NCBI GenBank assembly: GCA_936440205.1
Contig: OW387138.1
Location: forward strand, 24,943,541 to 25,007,540
Direction of reading: 5' to 3'
Origin: Lepidonotus clava
Lineage: Eukaryota > Annelida > Polychaeta > Phyllodocida > Polynoidae
Length of the DNA stretch: 64,000 nucleotides
Made by a program: the position numbers and the translations under genes. Below are positions 49,041 to 61,070 of the stretch, one piece after another; position 1 is the first letter of the stretch; each line of letters begins with the position of its first letter. The notes under the pieces are model-generated. The model was not told the origin of the DNA. It saw nothing but the letters and a program-made list of their open reading frames with translations, and made no database searches.

Positions 49041-49620
49041 CGAGTATGGTAAAAGACCTCCAGACTCTACTGCACCCAACTGGATGCTTAATGAAGTGTT
49101 ACCTACGCTTACACTTCTTCCTTTGGAGCGCTGCGAGTGAACATCCCCCCTATTATCACTCAAGCGTTGACACGGACTTCCCCAACACCCATTCCAATGG
49201 AAAACAATCCACGCATGCGCAGGACAGGTTTGCAATCTCCAAGCTGAGGTATGGCCTTCGGAGCAGCCTGTCGGAATACCTTATGAAGTTACCGTCCTGC
49301 CTGGAGAGCCGCCTGGAGAGCAGAGGGGTGATAAAGGGGGTTGAGGGGAAGTGGAACTCTTCATTAAAGAAGGGAGGCTGGGGTGCGTGCGCACTGTTGC
49401 GGCGGAGATGCCGGCGGGAAGTTCTAATGGAGTGGTCGGGTAGACACGCCAGTTTGAGGGCCCTGCTCTCCAGCCCGTTTATTATTCGGTCATCACGGCG
49501 AGGGCCGCCCAACGTCTCCCGTTTAAGACGCTTGAAGTTAGGAGATGGAGGTAGAGGCTACCGTGAAAAAACCCCAGACGCCATCATTAGAAGCGTCTTC
49601 CTCAACGAGGCTCGTTAATT
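49041..49620. promoter_or_regulatory. GC island with NRF1-like element
   Basis: Contains ACGCATGCGCA (49211-49221) and a CpG-rich block to 49560. The 190-codon plus-strand frame has no recognised domain and is not called as a gene. Confidence 0.4.
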
Positions 49621-50045
49621 ATTAAATTGAAGCGAGGGTCCAAGTAGACGAGAAGAAAATGAGTTATAAATCCGAGAAAACAGAGGTATGCACTCAGACT
49701 AAGGGGTCAGGTCTGACAAGCTAAATGGTGCACAAGCTCCTCAAATGGTCAGACCAGTTTCCCCAACTTTGAAACTGGAATAAGTGGAGCGTAACATCGC
49801 CACGTCGCCCACTGTACGACCAGTAGGTGGTCACTCATCCGTTGATATACTTTTGAAAGCATTCTACAAGAACAATGATTTATGAGTGGAAAGTATACCA
49901 AGGAAAGGAAAGGAACCTTTTATTACCCAATATTCGAACTTGAATCCTCGAGTCTTGAGCCATTTAACAGACTGTGAAGGGCTTCAGTTGAGAGGAACCC
50001 ATGAGATGCGTACATATTTCATCCTTGACATATTGTTTGTGTCCT
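49621..50045. other. Non-coding DNA, nothing recognised
   Basis: No coding or repeat signature. Confidence 0.55.
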
Positions 50046-50390
50046 CTGCCCCAGGTCCTCTCGCCTGCCTCCCTGTACCCATCAACATGGCGACAGATGA
50101 TGGGATGTGGCTCTGTCCGATTGGTTGGTTGGTCACGTGACAGCCTGACGTATGACACTATTCTGTCCACGTCATCGGCATCTACACCCGAGTGGAACTC
50201 TCCTGCCCGCGGAGGCTGAAATACGCCCCCAGGTCACGTGGGTGCGCGGCGGCCATGATGGCGTGAGATGGACTGGTGGTAGGGGTCAGGGAGGGGTCAG
50301 GGGTCAGACAATTTACGGCCTGTATAGGAAGACGTCCTGTCCGACTGACCAAACGTCTCTTAGGGCCTCTGACGTGGGGGTACATGTCAC
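50046..50390. promoter_or_regulatory. GC island with two E-boxes and ATGGCG elements
   Basis: CAACATGGCG (50083-50092) precedes GTCACGTGAC (50132-50141), with CCGATTGGTTGG between them. A second pair is GTCACGTG (50233-50240) and GCGGCGGCCATGATGGCG (50245-50262). The arrangement resembles a CCAAT/E-box/YY1-type promoter. No transcript can be assigned. Confidence 0.5.
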
Positions 50391-51780
50391 ATATCAATTT
50401 TAAAATATGATATTGATATACTTCATCACTTATAATCCCTGTTCTTTTCTGCTAATATTTGAATATGCGCAAAGGTCATATATAAATATCATATGTCACC
50501 TTTGGTTTGAGTTATCTGTTATTGTCTCGTATGTCACCCTGATGATTACAAAATAAGAATGTCTGCTTTTATCGTCATTGGCCATTGGTTCGAGTGATCT
50601 AGATGTTGCACAGTTAGACGGGTAGAGACTGGGGAGCCTACGTATACTCGTATTGTTTTATACACCATATCCTAAGCAATATGCAGCAACAAAATTCAAG
50701 TATTGTTAAGACGGATCTGTTACAAAACAGAAAGTAATTGTGTTGTAACACCAACTAGATAATGATTACATCTGCTAGTCTAATGGCCTTCCTTTAAGAT
50801 ATAGGCCTAAAACATGGGGATATAAAGTTTCAATATACGGGTGTAGCCTATAGTGAAGTATGGTGAACCTATAATAATTTCATGGAGGGGTATCAAATCA
50901 CATACCCTTTTCCTTTTGGCCAACTCCACCGTCCCTTGGCCGAACATGACATCGGGTGCATACAATGAAGTACGCTTATCTTTCATAATCTCTGACCCCC
51001 ACCACTTTGATGCTTATTTAATTTGATATAAGGCCTCAGGTTTGATTGAGGTACTGCTTTGAACAGGAAATTGGCGTGGGGCTGGTGACACGTGGTGAGA
51101 TGAAAACAGGGGAATAAAACAGGCATAACTCTGCTATAAATCCGCCATAACCATAACTCAAGCATCTCCACCATCAACCGTAATTACTCAAAAGAAACGC
51201 CTACATGTTAAAATGAGGCTTATGAATGCGGTGACCCTGAGTGGTTGCCCTTTGCAAGTTGCCTGGATCCGACCCTGGATCAGTGTTCCAAACAGTCTTT
51301 GTTAAAAGTGTTGAAGACCAATGCTGAAAGTGGGCATTTTCCAGGAATGAAAAAATACAAATAAAAGAAGACACAATGGAATGAGAATATTGAATCCGAT
51401 GCGCTGATTTGGACTGTTTATGAGGTGTTATGGTAATACATTAGTTCTTTGAAGCAAATAATCCTTAACGAATGAATGAGCGTAATGGTTCGATAGTCAT
51501 AAAGGAAAGCTTTCATGTGTACGAATTATAATGTGATTATTACTATATTATGATAGATAAGTTCTTTAGATTGTATAAATCTCGGTAGTTTGTATAGTGC
51601 GCAGACTACCGTGATTCATACATTCTATCATGCCTCATTGATGCATGATAATATTTTCATTATTACATTGGAATTAAGATTCTCACCGGTTAGTCTTCTT
51701 TATATTGACTGCTTGTTTAAATTGGTACAAGTTGAACCGTTTCTAGTCCTTCCTCTTAGATTCACCAATATACTATAGAC
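50391..51780. other. AT-rich non-coding DNA, nothing recognised
   Basis: Only short unsupported frames. Confidence 0.55.
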
Positions 51781-51781
51781 C

Positions 51782-52038
51782 TTGTGCAGACTGGGTCACG
51801 TGATCAGCTTTTGGTGATCACCACTTGGTGATCAAGGCCATGTGGCCAATGAATAAATCATGATAAACTAATTCTAAATGATTATATCTGGTATGTATTA
51901 ACAAGTCAGGCTATTTGTGATAATTTTAGCATAAAATCATGTTTTAAATGTTTCAAAATTTTGAATCACAGCATTTATAACTTGATCACCAATATGGCAT
52001 CCAGCCCATTCTAGCTGGGTGTGACGTCATCTGCACAA
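51782..52038. mobile_element. Fold-back (MITE-like) element
   Basis: Outer arms TTGTGCAGA (51782-51790) and TCTGCACAA (52030-52038), and inner arms TTGGTGATCAAG (51825-51836) and CTTGATCACCAA (51981-51992), pair perfectly. TCAC words lie at comparable places between them. It also holds the palindrome TGGTGATCACCA. 257 bp, non-coding. No clear target duplication; family unknown. Confidence 0.5.
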
Positions 52039-53240
52039 CGACGCTGGTAGACTTATGACTAGTATCCACTGTTCATTCCCAAGGTAAGGCTAATCGTTGG
52101 TATTGCAACAGGGCCCTAGTACCTCCCTGCCTCTACCCACTATTCACCACTATACCACTTGGCATTCTGTGAGATTTACCACATGATTGCCGGTGCAGTA
52201 TATCCAAGCTCCCAGGTCCCATGTCGTAAATCATGTCATTCTCGGCCATAGATCATTTGTTTTTTGACAGAGGAGGCAGTGAATAAAACAGCAACGTTTT
52301 AATCTTCACGTTCCTGCACTATGTCAAAAAAGTACCTCTTTGACTAGTTTTTGTTTCCTTTGAGGCGTTTGATTTAAGGAATTGGACTTGAAAGACCAAC
52401 TGGAATTTGTTTATTTGCAAATATTTACCATTATTGGAGAGGATAAAACCACTCCAAAAATATTAAAATTAAGAGGGCTCCACTCCTTTGTACCAGTTCA
52501 TAAAGTTGACATTCAGAATTAAACGTCAATATTTCAAACAGGAAAGGTGAACAGCAAGTATGAAAAAGTTTGCGTAGGAACTTGTCTTCTAATGGAAATT
52601 AATTTGGAAGACTACAATTTATAGGATTCTAACTCAGGAAAATATTCTATTTACATCTTTCCCTAGTCAATTGACATTTTCAATGAAATGGAATGTGACA
52701 GTTGTTCACGAAAGGCTTCCTTCTAAAAGGTTGGCTTCCCATATTATTTCAAAACAGGAAATGTAATCGCAAAAAAATTAAAAGAATAGCCAGTGATGAA
52801 TAATGTCAGGTTGCATTAATATCTTGTGTTTCATTCAGAATGATTAGCTGTGGCTGCAATTATTAGAGTTTGAATGCGAAAAGAGTTTTGGGTAAAATAC
52901 TGTTCTTTGAGTCTTTGGAAACAAAATCATTAGTGGTATTGATGATAGCATCCTTCCATTTTCTCTGGGTGTGTCTATGGAATTGGGCTGAGGTTGTACT
53001 GCTTCATGGTCATTTTACCTCCTTGTCTTCAAGACTGGTTGTCTGTGGCCCAGTTTCCATTTCCTGTCCTTGGGGTAGCCTATTCTATTTCCTCCTATTT
53101 TATTATCTCCCTGACACTGCCACCGTATGATATCTCATATGTCCCCGGAAATACACCTCCTGTAAGCTTAGTCTGTTTTGGCGTTTGTGTTCCTTTATGA
53201 TGCTTTTCCTGGACGTAGCCTATTCCTTCCCTTTACAACT
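52039..53240. other. Non-coding DNA, nothing recognised
   Basis: No exon, RNA or repeat seen. Confidence 0.55.
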
Positions 53241-53258
53241 TGCTCTCTGTCTGTCCGC

Positions 53259-53259
53259 C

Positions 53260-53331
<72 letters not shown>

Positions 53332-53402
53332 CACCTGTCCACCTGTCCACCTGTCCACCTGTCCACCTGTCCACCTGTCCACCTGTCCACCTGTCCACCT
53401 GT
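53259..53402. repeat. Compound microsatellite: 18 x CTGT then 9 x CCACCTGT
   Basis: A perfect tetranucleotide run (53259-53330) turns directly into a perfect octanucleotide run (53331-53402), each 72 bp. Open frames across it are artefacts of the repeat. Confidence 0.97.
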
Positions 53403-56400
53403 CCGTCTGTGGTTCTCTCCATCTGTCCAGAATGTATAAGCTGTTTTTCTATGTTTGTCTGCTGGTTTGTCTGCCTTCTGTCAAATTCTCTATTCACACG
53501 GGTGACTCTAATACATCAACAGGCCTCTTGTATATTTGTCAGCCCTATCTATATACTTTGTTGTCTGTCTGTCTCTCTCGTTATGATAATATGCTCCCCT
53601 GAAAATCCTGGGGATATAGATTCCACGAAGTAGCCTTTCTGTTTGTCCGTCTCTCTGCCAGTCTATAATTATAATGTTAGTGTACCCCCCTCTCTAATCC
53701 CCCTTCCCCCCTGCCTTGCCCCACTCTCAATCCCCCAAGAAATCAAAACCTGCCTCATTTGCCCAGATTACAGTACTAGCCTCGGGCACTGCTCTGTACA
53801 CGCAAAACAATCATTAGTAAATAGCCTGGGATGGTGCTCCTGTCGTCGTATATTCCCTTTTATCCTCTCTAATCGTGCTCGCAGCTATATTCGTCCCTGT
53901 CAAACAGTCATTAGCAGAGTACGTATCCGCCTCGTTTCTCCTGCTACAAGGTACGGCTGAATCCCATTGATATCTCCTTCTTTTTTATTGGCTGGCCCAA
54001 AGTAAGAACGGATTTTGTAAATATACATATGGAGCCGGTATTTTGGTCTGTGAATGCCATAAATGTAACATGCACTTACCGAATGTTTTTAGTTTGGGAA
54101 TAGTTATTTCTGCCATACTCCACGTTGATCATAACTTGTTATGCAATTGAACAATAGTGTTTTGTATTATTAATGTTTATAACGGGGAACCAATAAAGGC
54201 TATTTCAGTTCATATTGTAAGTTGCTATAACAATATACTATGAATATTCTTTGTTCTGTTGCCAGCCAAAGGTAGCAGTCAGTCTCCACTTGGGTTGTTC
54301 AAATCCAAACACAGACACTCACTTTGCAGAAGTTAATTATTACTGTATCCAAAACATGTAGGAAATATGCATGGTCACATTGAATACAGTCCAGCAATAC
54401 TGAATACCTTACACCAATCCAGGAGTTCACCATGCACATTCCATAGGTTTCGCTGTCGCTAAGTCTGTCCATGTTAGTCCTACACCTGCCAAGGCATTGA
54501 TAGTTCAATGTATGGTCACCAGATGTTGCCATCAAACCAAGTTAGGTTATATTCACCTAGCTCCTGAACTTAAAGGTTCATCCAAGTCCAATTCTTTGTT
54601 TGCTCTCCCCTTTCAGGCCTATCTTTTTTTTTTGTATGTCTGCATTCCCCTTACAGTGCTGCCACCGGCAGGTGACACTGTCATCTAGACATCAGTCTTA
54701 TAGCTGTCTCATCTCCCTTTGACACTGCCTTCAGCCATCAATAGGCTTTTACTATTATTTGAATCCTTTTCTTAAGTTTGTTAAAGTTTGGTTCTTATTT
54801 ATTGCAATCTGGTGACCATTCTCCCTTGTTATATTTACGTAGCCTTCACTGTAAGCACTCTACTTTTAGTGATCATCAAAGTTTTAGAATAAAAGTCTTA
54901 ACTGTAATAGAATAAACTTTTCTAACTTTCACTATGCACGAGGTGTTGACCTCAGTGCCTAATGATAGATAATTTATTCCTAATTTATTTTTTCAAACGA
55001 AATATAGCAGTACACCAACCTGCTGAAAATTAAAATAGTGAAAATAAATTGAGATATTTGATTAAGATAAAGGGGTTATAATTATCTATCCTGTATTGCA
55101 GTTTGCCATGTTTTCTTGCATGCTGTATGAATGCTGTATGCGCGTATTGCGTGTCTTGGGACATCCAGAGGGGGTCCTCACTTAGTTTAATGAGCCTCAC
55201 CAACTAATTAGGACTCTTGTGGACACTGCTTCTAATTTTGAGGACCTCTGACAATACTCACTCTCTGAACAGATTAATTAGTAAGCATGGGGGAGCAACC
55301 TCGACTTTAGATTTAAAGTTACAGAACTCAATATGTACACTGAATTCACTACCTTTCACTTTCATGATCAATCCTAAATGCATTTCATTATGCATTTGGT
55401 GATTTCTCGTTATGTTTATGTTTTTATGCTATATAAAACTGTTATGATTACCTCTGTTGCAAGACTTAGGTCTGATAATGGACGACAACTTTGCTTGCTC
55501 AACTTTAAAGAACTGAGAATAGTTACTTTGTAGAATTTGCAAAAATATAAATGCGTTTTACATTCTGTCCAGATTCAACATTTGTACATTGATTTAAATT
55601 TTGCTGGATGATGGCCACACTTTATTAGTATGCCCCGATGCGGCGTGCCAGAACTAGATTCGCTAAGCAGCATTATACTTTGTAGTTCTTTTCCAAGAAG
55701 AGTTTCTCTTGCTATAGCCAACATACTTTTATGTGTCATAACTAATGTTTAATGCATGCTCATTTGTATACCATATTCTTTTTGATCACTGCAAAATAGG
55801 AATGGATGCAGAAATGTGAAACAGGAATATGATGCAACTTGTTGGCTGGTGTGATTTGTATGAATAATCTAATCTACTTTATGGTAAATACACAGTAATT
55901 CAGTTAAATGTATGCTAGAGGTAAAGTAGTATAATCAAGCTAGGACTAGGAAGCTCTCTGGTAAAATATCAAAATCAATATTCTAACATTCCCGTTCTAC
56001 GCCGTAAGAATTTCCAACGGCCTGGGAACAAGCGGTGACCATTAAGCAGTGGAAGGTACACGTGTTGGTAATGAACATTTCTTTTTAAGGAATGTAATAG
56101 TCCTGGCTGCAGGCCATTACAAAGTGAAGCCAGGCTGGTCTTTTTGTAGCCGTTCTGTAGACATCACACCACAGGCTACAGAAAAACAAATCTCATATTA
56201 GCCGCTCCAATCTAATTCCCATCTTTTCACTTGGCCAAGTAGCGTGAGTAGCATAGCGCCTGGGGGTATGTTCCAGGCGCTACAAAACTACACTCTGATT
56301 GCTTGACCCTCTCTCTCCGGCTCCGTAAACCAGTCAGAGAAAATGAAAACCGAGCACAGCCGATTTAATTAGGCTCCCATCCCCTATCCACAACTGGAAG

Positions 56401-58044
56401 TGTCACTTTTTTCAAATTTATTAAAAACGGGAAAAACAGTCAAGAGGGGAAAAAACGCATCTGTTCCGCATATCTAATTCACCGTCACAATTAAAAGAAA
56501 CACACTAACAGTAATCAGCCTTGGGGGACGCTCCCCTCATTCCTTCTCCCCTCACCACCTTTCCTGTAAATCATTTTTTTCTCTAATAATTCATCCTTTT
56601 GCTGCGGCTATAGATCTTTAACCGGCGACCAAAGAATGGACAACCTGAAGGGGTTGGGGATAAATAATAGATGTGGTTTTAACCTGTTTTGTGTCATACC
56701 TCTGGAGGGGGCTGTCTGCAGTGCTGTCAGAACATAAAGCTGGCGGCCAGGCATCTGCCCCGTCTCCCGCCCACCCGGCCCGTATGGCCGGCCCAGTAGT
56801 ACAATGCACATGTCGATACGGCCCATATGGGGGTGTGCACGGCCCCCTCGGCTGCTGTTAACCCATCAGGCCACGGCCAAGTGGGTCAATGATGCCTTTT
56901 AACCACTCCCAGGGGGAGCAGCTCGTTGGGGCCGGCTGGATTCGGCCACCCTGGTGGGTAGGGGGAGTCAGACCGCACCGAGAGATTGGGCGCCATGTGG
57001 GATGAAACGTACCATGTGGGATGAAACGTAAGAGAGTTTGAACAGTGTGTCAAATTCAAACTAATTCTAGGCTATAACCTTTTTATAGAACTTTTATACG
57101 GCTACATTATGCTATTTTCTACCCCATATATAAGTTAACACAGAAAGGTTAAGGAGTCTGAACATTGACTCACGTTATGTAGGTTAGTAATCCTAGGCTA
57201 CAGTCTTTAAAGCGAAAAGGTATTTTACATAGCAAAATCACGGTATTGTAAACACCTGGTTTGATATTGGGATGTGCCTGAGACATTTTGACACCTTTGA
57301 TGTCTAGCTTATTTATTGGACTCGGGAGTTTTCATGTATATGGGGGTCTGGGGGAGAAATTCTCTGTAGGATCAATAATAGGGAACTGGGGATGGAGCAC
57401 CATGGATCAAGATCTATTATATCTTCATGCTTTAACTGCTACATATTTGTTGTTATTCCAGAGGCTCTAGTCCTCTCATGGCTGCCCTTGAGGCACCTTC
57501 CTGGGTCCCTTTGGTCAGCAAGTGCTTGAGTAGCTTTAGGATCTCCATGTCCCTGTCCGGACCCATCTTTGAGTATTCATGCTAGCCATATTAGTCTATT
57601 TCTCAAGTATAAGACAACAATATATGAGTTGAGCACCTCAAAGTACACTGGGGTGGGGGGTGGCAACCACCCCTTTTGTCTACCCTCTCTGGATCCACCA
57701 CTGCAGAGGAATACTGATTGGCAAAAACATATCATGTGACTTTTCCCAATAAATCCTTTGCTTACCCTATAATCTCCAAGTCTTGTGTTATTCCGAACGT
57801 TTTTTTTACCTTTTGTGATATTGAACATTTTGAGTTACTCTCTGAGTATCTTGTGTATCTACATAATTCAGGTATTTATGCCATCCAAGTACCTTAAGAA
57901 AGTTTCCATAATAATTACACAATTATTAAATTATTCTTTACACCAATATACCTTATTCTAATAATTATGCGCAGTGATGTGGTATGGATATTTTCTTCCC
58001 TGTTTTTAGATTGACGAGTACCTGATCATAAAAAAATAGATATG
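53403..58044. other. AT-rich non-coding DNA, nothing certain
   Basis: No exon recognised. CTCTGGATCCACCACTG at 57687-57703 resembles one terminus of a common hAT-like MITE, but no partner end was found. A GC-richer patch at 56730-56990 lacks coding features. Confidence 0.5.
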
Positions 58045-58134
58045 TTAGGACACTAAGTCACAAACGATTCTAACTTAGGGTCATTGTGTGACCTAGGGCC
58101 ACCTCAAGGGTCACTTTGTGACTCAGTGTCTTAA
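58045..58134. mobile_element. 90-bp fold-back element
   Basis: TTAGGACACTAAGTCACAAA (58045-58064) pairs with TTTGTGACTCAGTGTCTTAA (58115-58134), with two mismatches in 20. The interior repeats GGGTCA and GTGAC words. Probably a small MITE or MITE remnant; no clear target duplication. Confidence 0.6.
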
Positions 58135-60115
58135 CAACATAGTTCTTCAAGTTAATCAGTATATGTATGACGTATGAGTCGTTTTCAATCTCATAATTCA
58201 GCATTGCACAATTCCAATAACTTGACACAATAAGATGGTTTCACCTATTATTTAAGTTGACACTTGAAGCCACACAAAATAAAGGGACTGGATTAGACCT
58301 TAGCAGGGGGCTGAGTGTATAAGCTTCGGTCCAGCTGTGTCCAATGATAGCAGCTTACGAGCGTTTTAAGGCCTTAGAAGTCAGACTAACTGCTACTAAC
58401 CCAAAACATAGCCCCTCAGCAGGCAGTCAATGGAGAGGGAGGCACAGGGGCACTGCTTACTTATCTTGTAGTCAAGGGTAAAGTTATTAGAGTGTTTCCT
58501 ACTGCATGCAAACTGGACGAATAGGATGTTAATGATTTATCTACCTTTAACAGACTTGGCAGCCAGTTTCGTTAGATTGAAGACCGCGATAAAATATAAA
58601 ATATTCAAGTACAAAAGTTAGATTGAGAGGAAGAACTTGATCATACATGCAGTATCAGAGGGAATCTATTCAATCAAGTTTTCTAACTGCCAAGTAGCCT
58701 GGCACAGCTTTAGTTAAACAATAATGCGGTAATTTTCTATATTGCAAGAATGGATCTGCATCTTTCAGAAATCAACGTACAGAATAGTAATAATTATTGC
58801 AGACCCTGCTTTGCTATTACAGAGGCGTAGGGATCTTAATGGTACGACTAATTATTGAGTGTAAATGAATGGATGCAAATGAGGGAAAATCAGCAAGTTT
58901 GGAAGTTGAGCAACAAATGGAAGTCAAATGACTCTACTCCATCCTAATCAGGGGAACGGCAAACTTTTGTTATGACCATGAAGGAAAAGAAACTGCTCTC
59001 ATCAGCCAAAGTGAATATTGGTCATACGAAGCCCTTCGGGAGCTCAGAGCTCTCATCATAGGACAGTATTGCCGTAAAACCACTAATGGAAATGTTGTGG
59101 GTCGGAACGGAGACATGCTAAATGGGCCAGAAATATTCCAAATAGTAGCTGCTCCTGATTTTGGGGGGCTTTTAAACTCGATAATTACAAGTCTTCTCGT
59201 TCTAATTTGAAATGTGAATGGGCCATTAGGGGTTGATTTTAGTGTTATTAATTGGGATTTGGCATACTAACTAGAAGTTCAGTTAGCTATTCTGTGTGGT
59301 ATCTACTTGATGCATAATACCCATGTAGGGGTGATGATTTTAGAGTTTTACCGGTCCGTGCAATACAGTTTTACCCATAGGACATACACATGTAGATTAA
59401 CAAGCTGTGGCGAAACATGAGAAAGCACTTTTTATAACTAAATGTAAAAAACAACAAAGTATTCCATACAAATGCTTTATTCTCCGTAGACGTAAACAAC
59501 TCTGTATTATAATAAAACAAAATCCCTCAGTGCCAGCAAACTTCAAGAAGGCACCTCATATGAACCATTGACTGACCGAGAAATTGTTGGCATCATGATA
59601 TAAGACCCAACCTGGGTTATGTATAGCAGTGGTCCCTCTTCAGGCCGGGCAAATCAGGCTACAGGCACTGAAGGCTAGGGATGAAGAAGAGAGGAGGGTC
59701 ATATGACTAATGGCCTCGACTCAAAATGTCACCCTGACAAATGGCGGTCTGTTGCTGCTACCCCTCCATCCACTGGGGTCCCACGTGAATGTATCATTTG
59801 TCGGTTATTAGCCATATTGCCATGCTGCAGATTGTTGCTGGCTAATAAAAAAAAAATAGAGGCAGAGATGTACGGCCACGAGTAACATGACCCATATCCA
59901 TAGCTGGGCGGGATTCGAAGTTTGCTAAGCTTAAAGGTCTTCCAGCGAATAAATTATAATATTTCTGGTAGTTCGAAGCCTCCGTGAATTTGATCTGCAT
60001 AAGAAGAGGGTGATATTTGCTTCTTTTATCTTAATTATTAATATGTACATTTTATAATAACGCTGGCGTCAAATATCAAGTCTAATCAGGAGCGCAAATA
60101 TAAATACAAATATAA
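58135..60115. other. Non-coding DNA, nothing recognised
   Basis: A CpG/ATGGCGG patch at 59700-59790 (AAATGGCGG at 59739) may be regulatory. No gene seen. Confidence 0.5.
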
Positions 60116-60600
60116 TAGTGGAGTTGGGGGGGGGGGGGGGGGGGGGTCAGAAGAGGAGGAGTAGAAAGGTATTAGGATTGACGGAGAGGTTGTCAGGAAG
60201 GTTGATGAGGTATACAGAGATCTGTCAGAAATCAAGTAAAAATGTCATCGGCAACGAAAAGGTATCAGAGGTAAAAAAGATATTAGAACGGAAGGATAAA
60301 TATAAGAATGGATGGAGGTAATAATTGTGACTGGGGAGTTTAAGGACTCGCTAAAATTATCAGGGATGAATTAGAGATATCAGGGTAACTTGTATGTTTC
60401 AGGAGTGATCAAAAGAGTGACACGAGGAAAGACCCAATATAAAACATTTGCTCATTGATGATTTGGAAAATGATGTCCCATCTTTTGCCATCCGAATCTA
60501 TAAAAATAAGCGGAAATGAACAGGGCAACACTAACAAACTAAAAATACCTCTTCGCCAGCCCCCGAATCCACTGACTGATATAAAACAGCAAGCCAGCAG
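60116..60600. other. Poly-G tract (60124-60146) and purine-rich DNA
   Basis: A run of more than 20 G, followed by AG-rich sequence with no supported gene. Confidence 0.6.
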
Positions 60601-61070
60601 GTAAAATATAGCTAGCTGGCGAAGGAGGGATGAGGGGACATAAGGGGAAGGGGAGAAATAGGAGGTATGAGGAGTGATGGGGAGGAATCAGTCGTCGACC
60701 CCCCACCCCTCACACGTAAGAAAGCACCCATCACCAAGAGGCAGGTGGGGAGATGGGCGCCGACATGCGATCGGCCCTGTAACGACATGTAACGACATGT
60801 CTCGGCATGTCGCTCCGTCATGCTATACGTCCTCAGAGGTTTAGACCTGACGTCGCGGGGGGTAGGCTGACGTCGCGGGGGGTAGGCCTGACGTCGCGGG
60901 GGGCAGGCTGACGTCGCGCGGTGGGGGGGGGGGGGGGTAGGCTGACGTTGTTTCCGACATGGGCGGCAGGCCCTGTCAACTTGACGCCCTATACATAATT
61001 CATCCCTCGGCCTGTAGCCATCGCTCATCACTGACGGCTTAGGGGGAGGGGTTTAGGGGTGGTCTGGGTA
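60601..61070. promoter_or_regulatory. GC-rich island
   Basis: GC-rich block containing the tandem repeat described separately, plus ACGACATG/CGGCATGTCG words near 60780-60815. No exon recognised. Confidence 0.35.
60848..60950. repeat. 20-bp tandem repeat TGACGTCGCGGGGGGTAGGC, about 5 copies
   Basis: TGACGT cores at 60848, 60868, 60889, 60909 and 60943; the last unit is stretched by a G-run and mutated. Four of the five contain a CRE-type TGACGTC. Confidence 0.9.

Noticed and set aside
49046-49618. 190-codon plus-strand frame
   Set aside because: No domain, no splice support, lies in a CpG-rich island where stops are rare.
50585-50605. tRNA B-box-like GGTTCGAGT
   Set aside because: No A box or cloverleaf arms at the right distance; the same holds for other GTTCGA hits in the window.
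53178-53633. Cys/Leu/Ser-rich frame of 151 codons
   Set aside because: Translates the CTGT/CCACCTGT microsatellite.
57650-57703. Second hAT-like MITE
   Set aside because: Only one terminus (CTCTGGATCCACCACTG) is convincing; no paired end or flanking duplication found.
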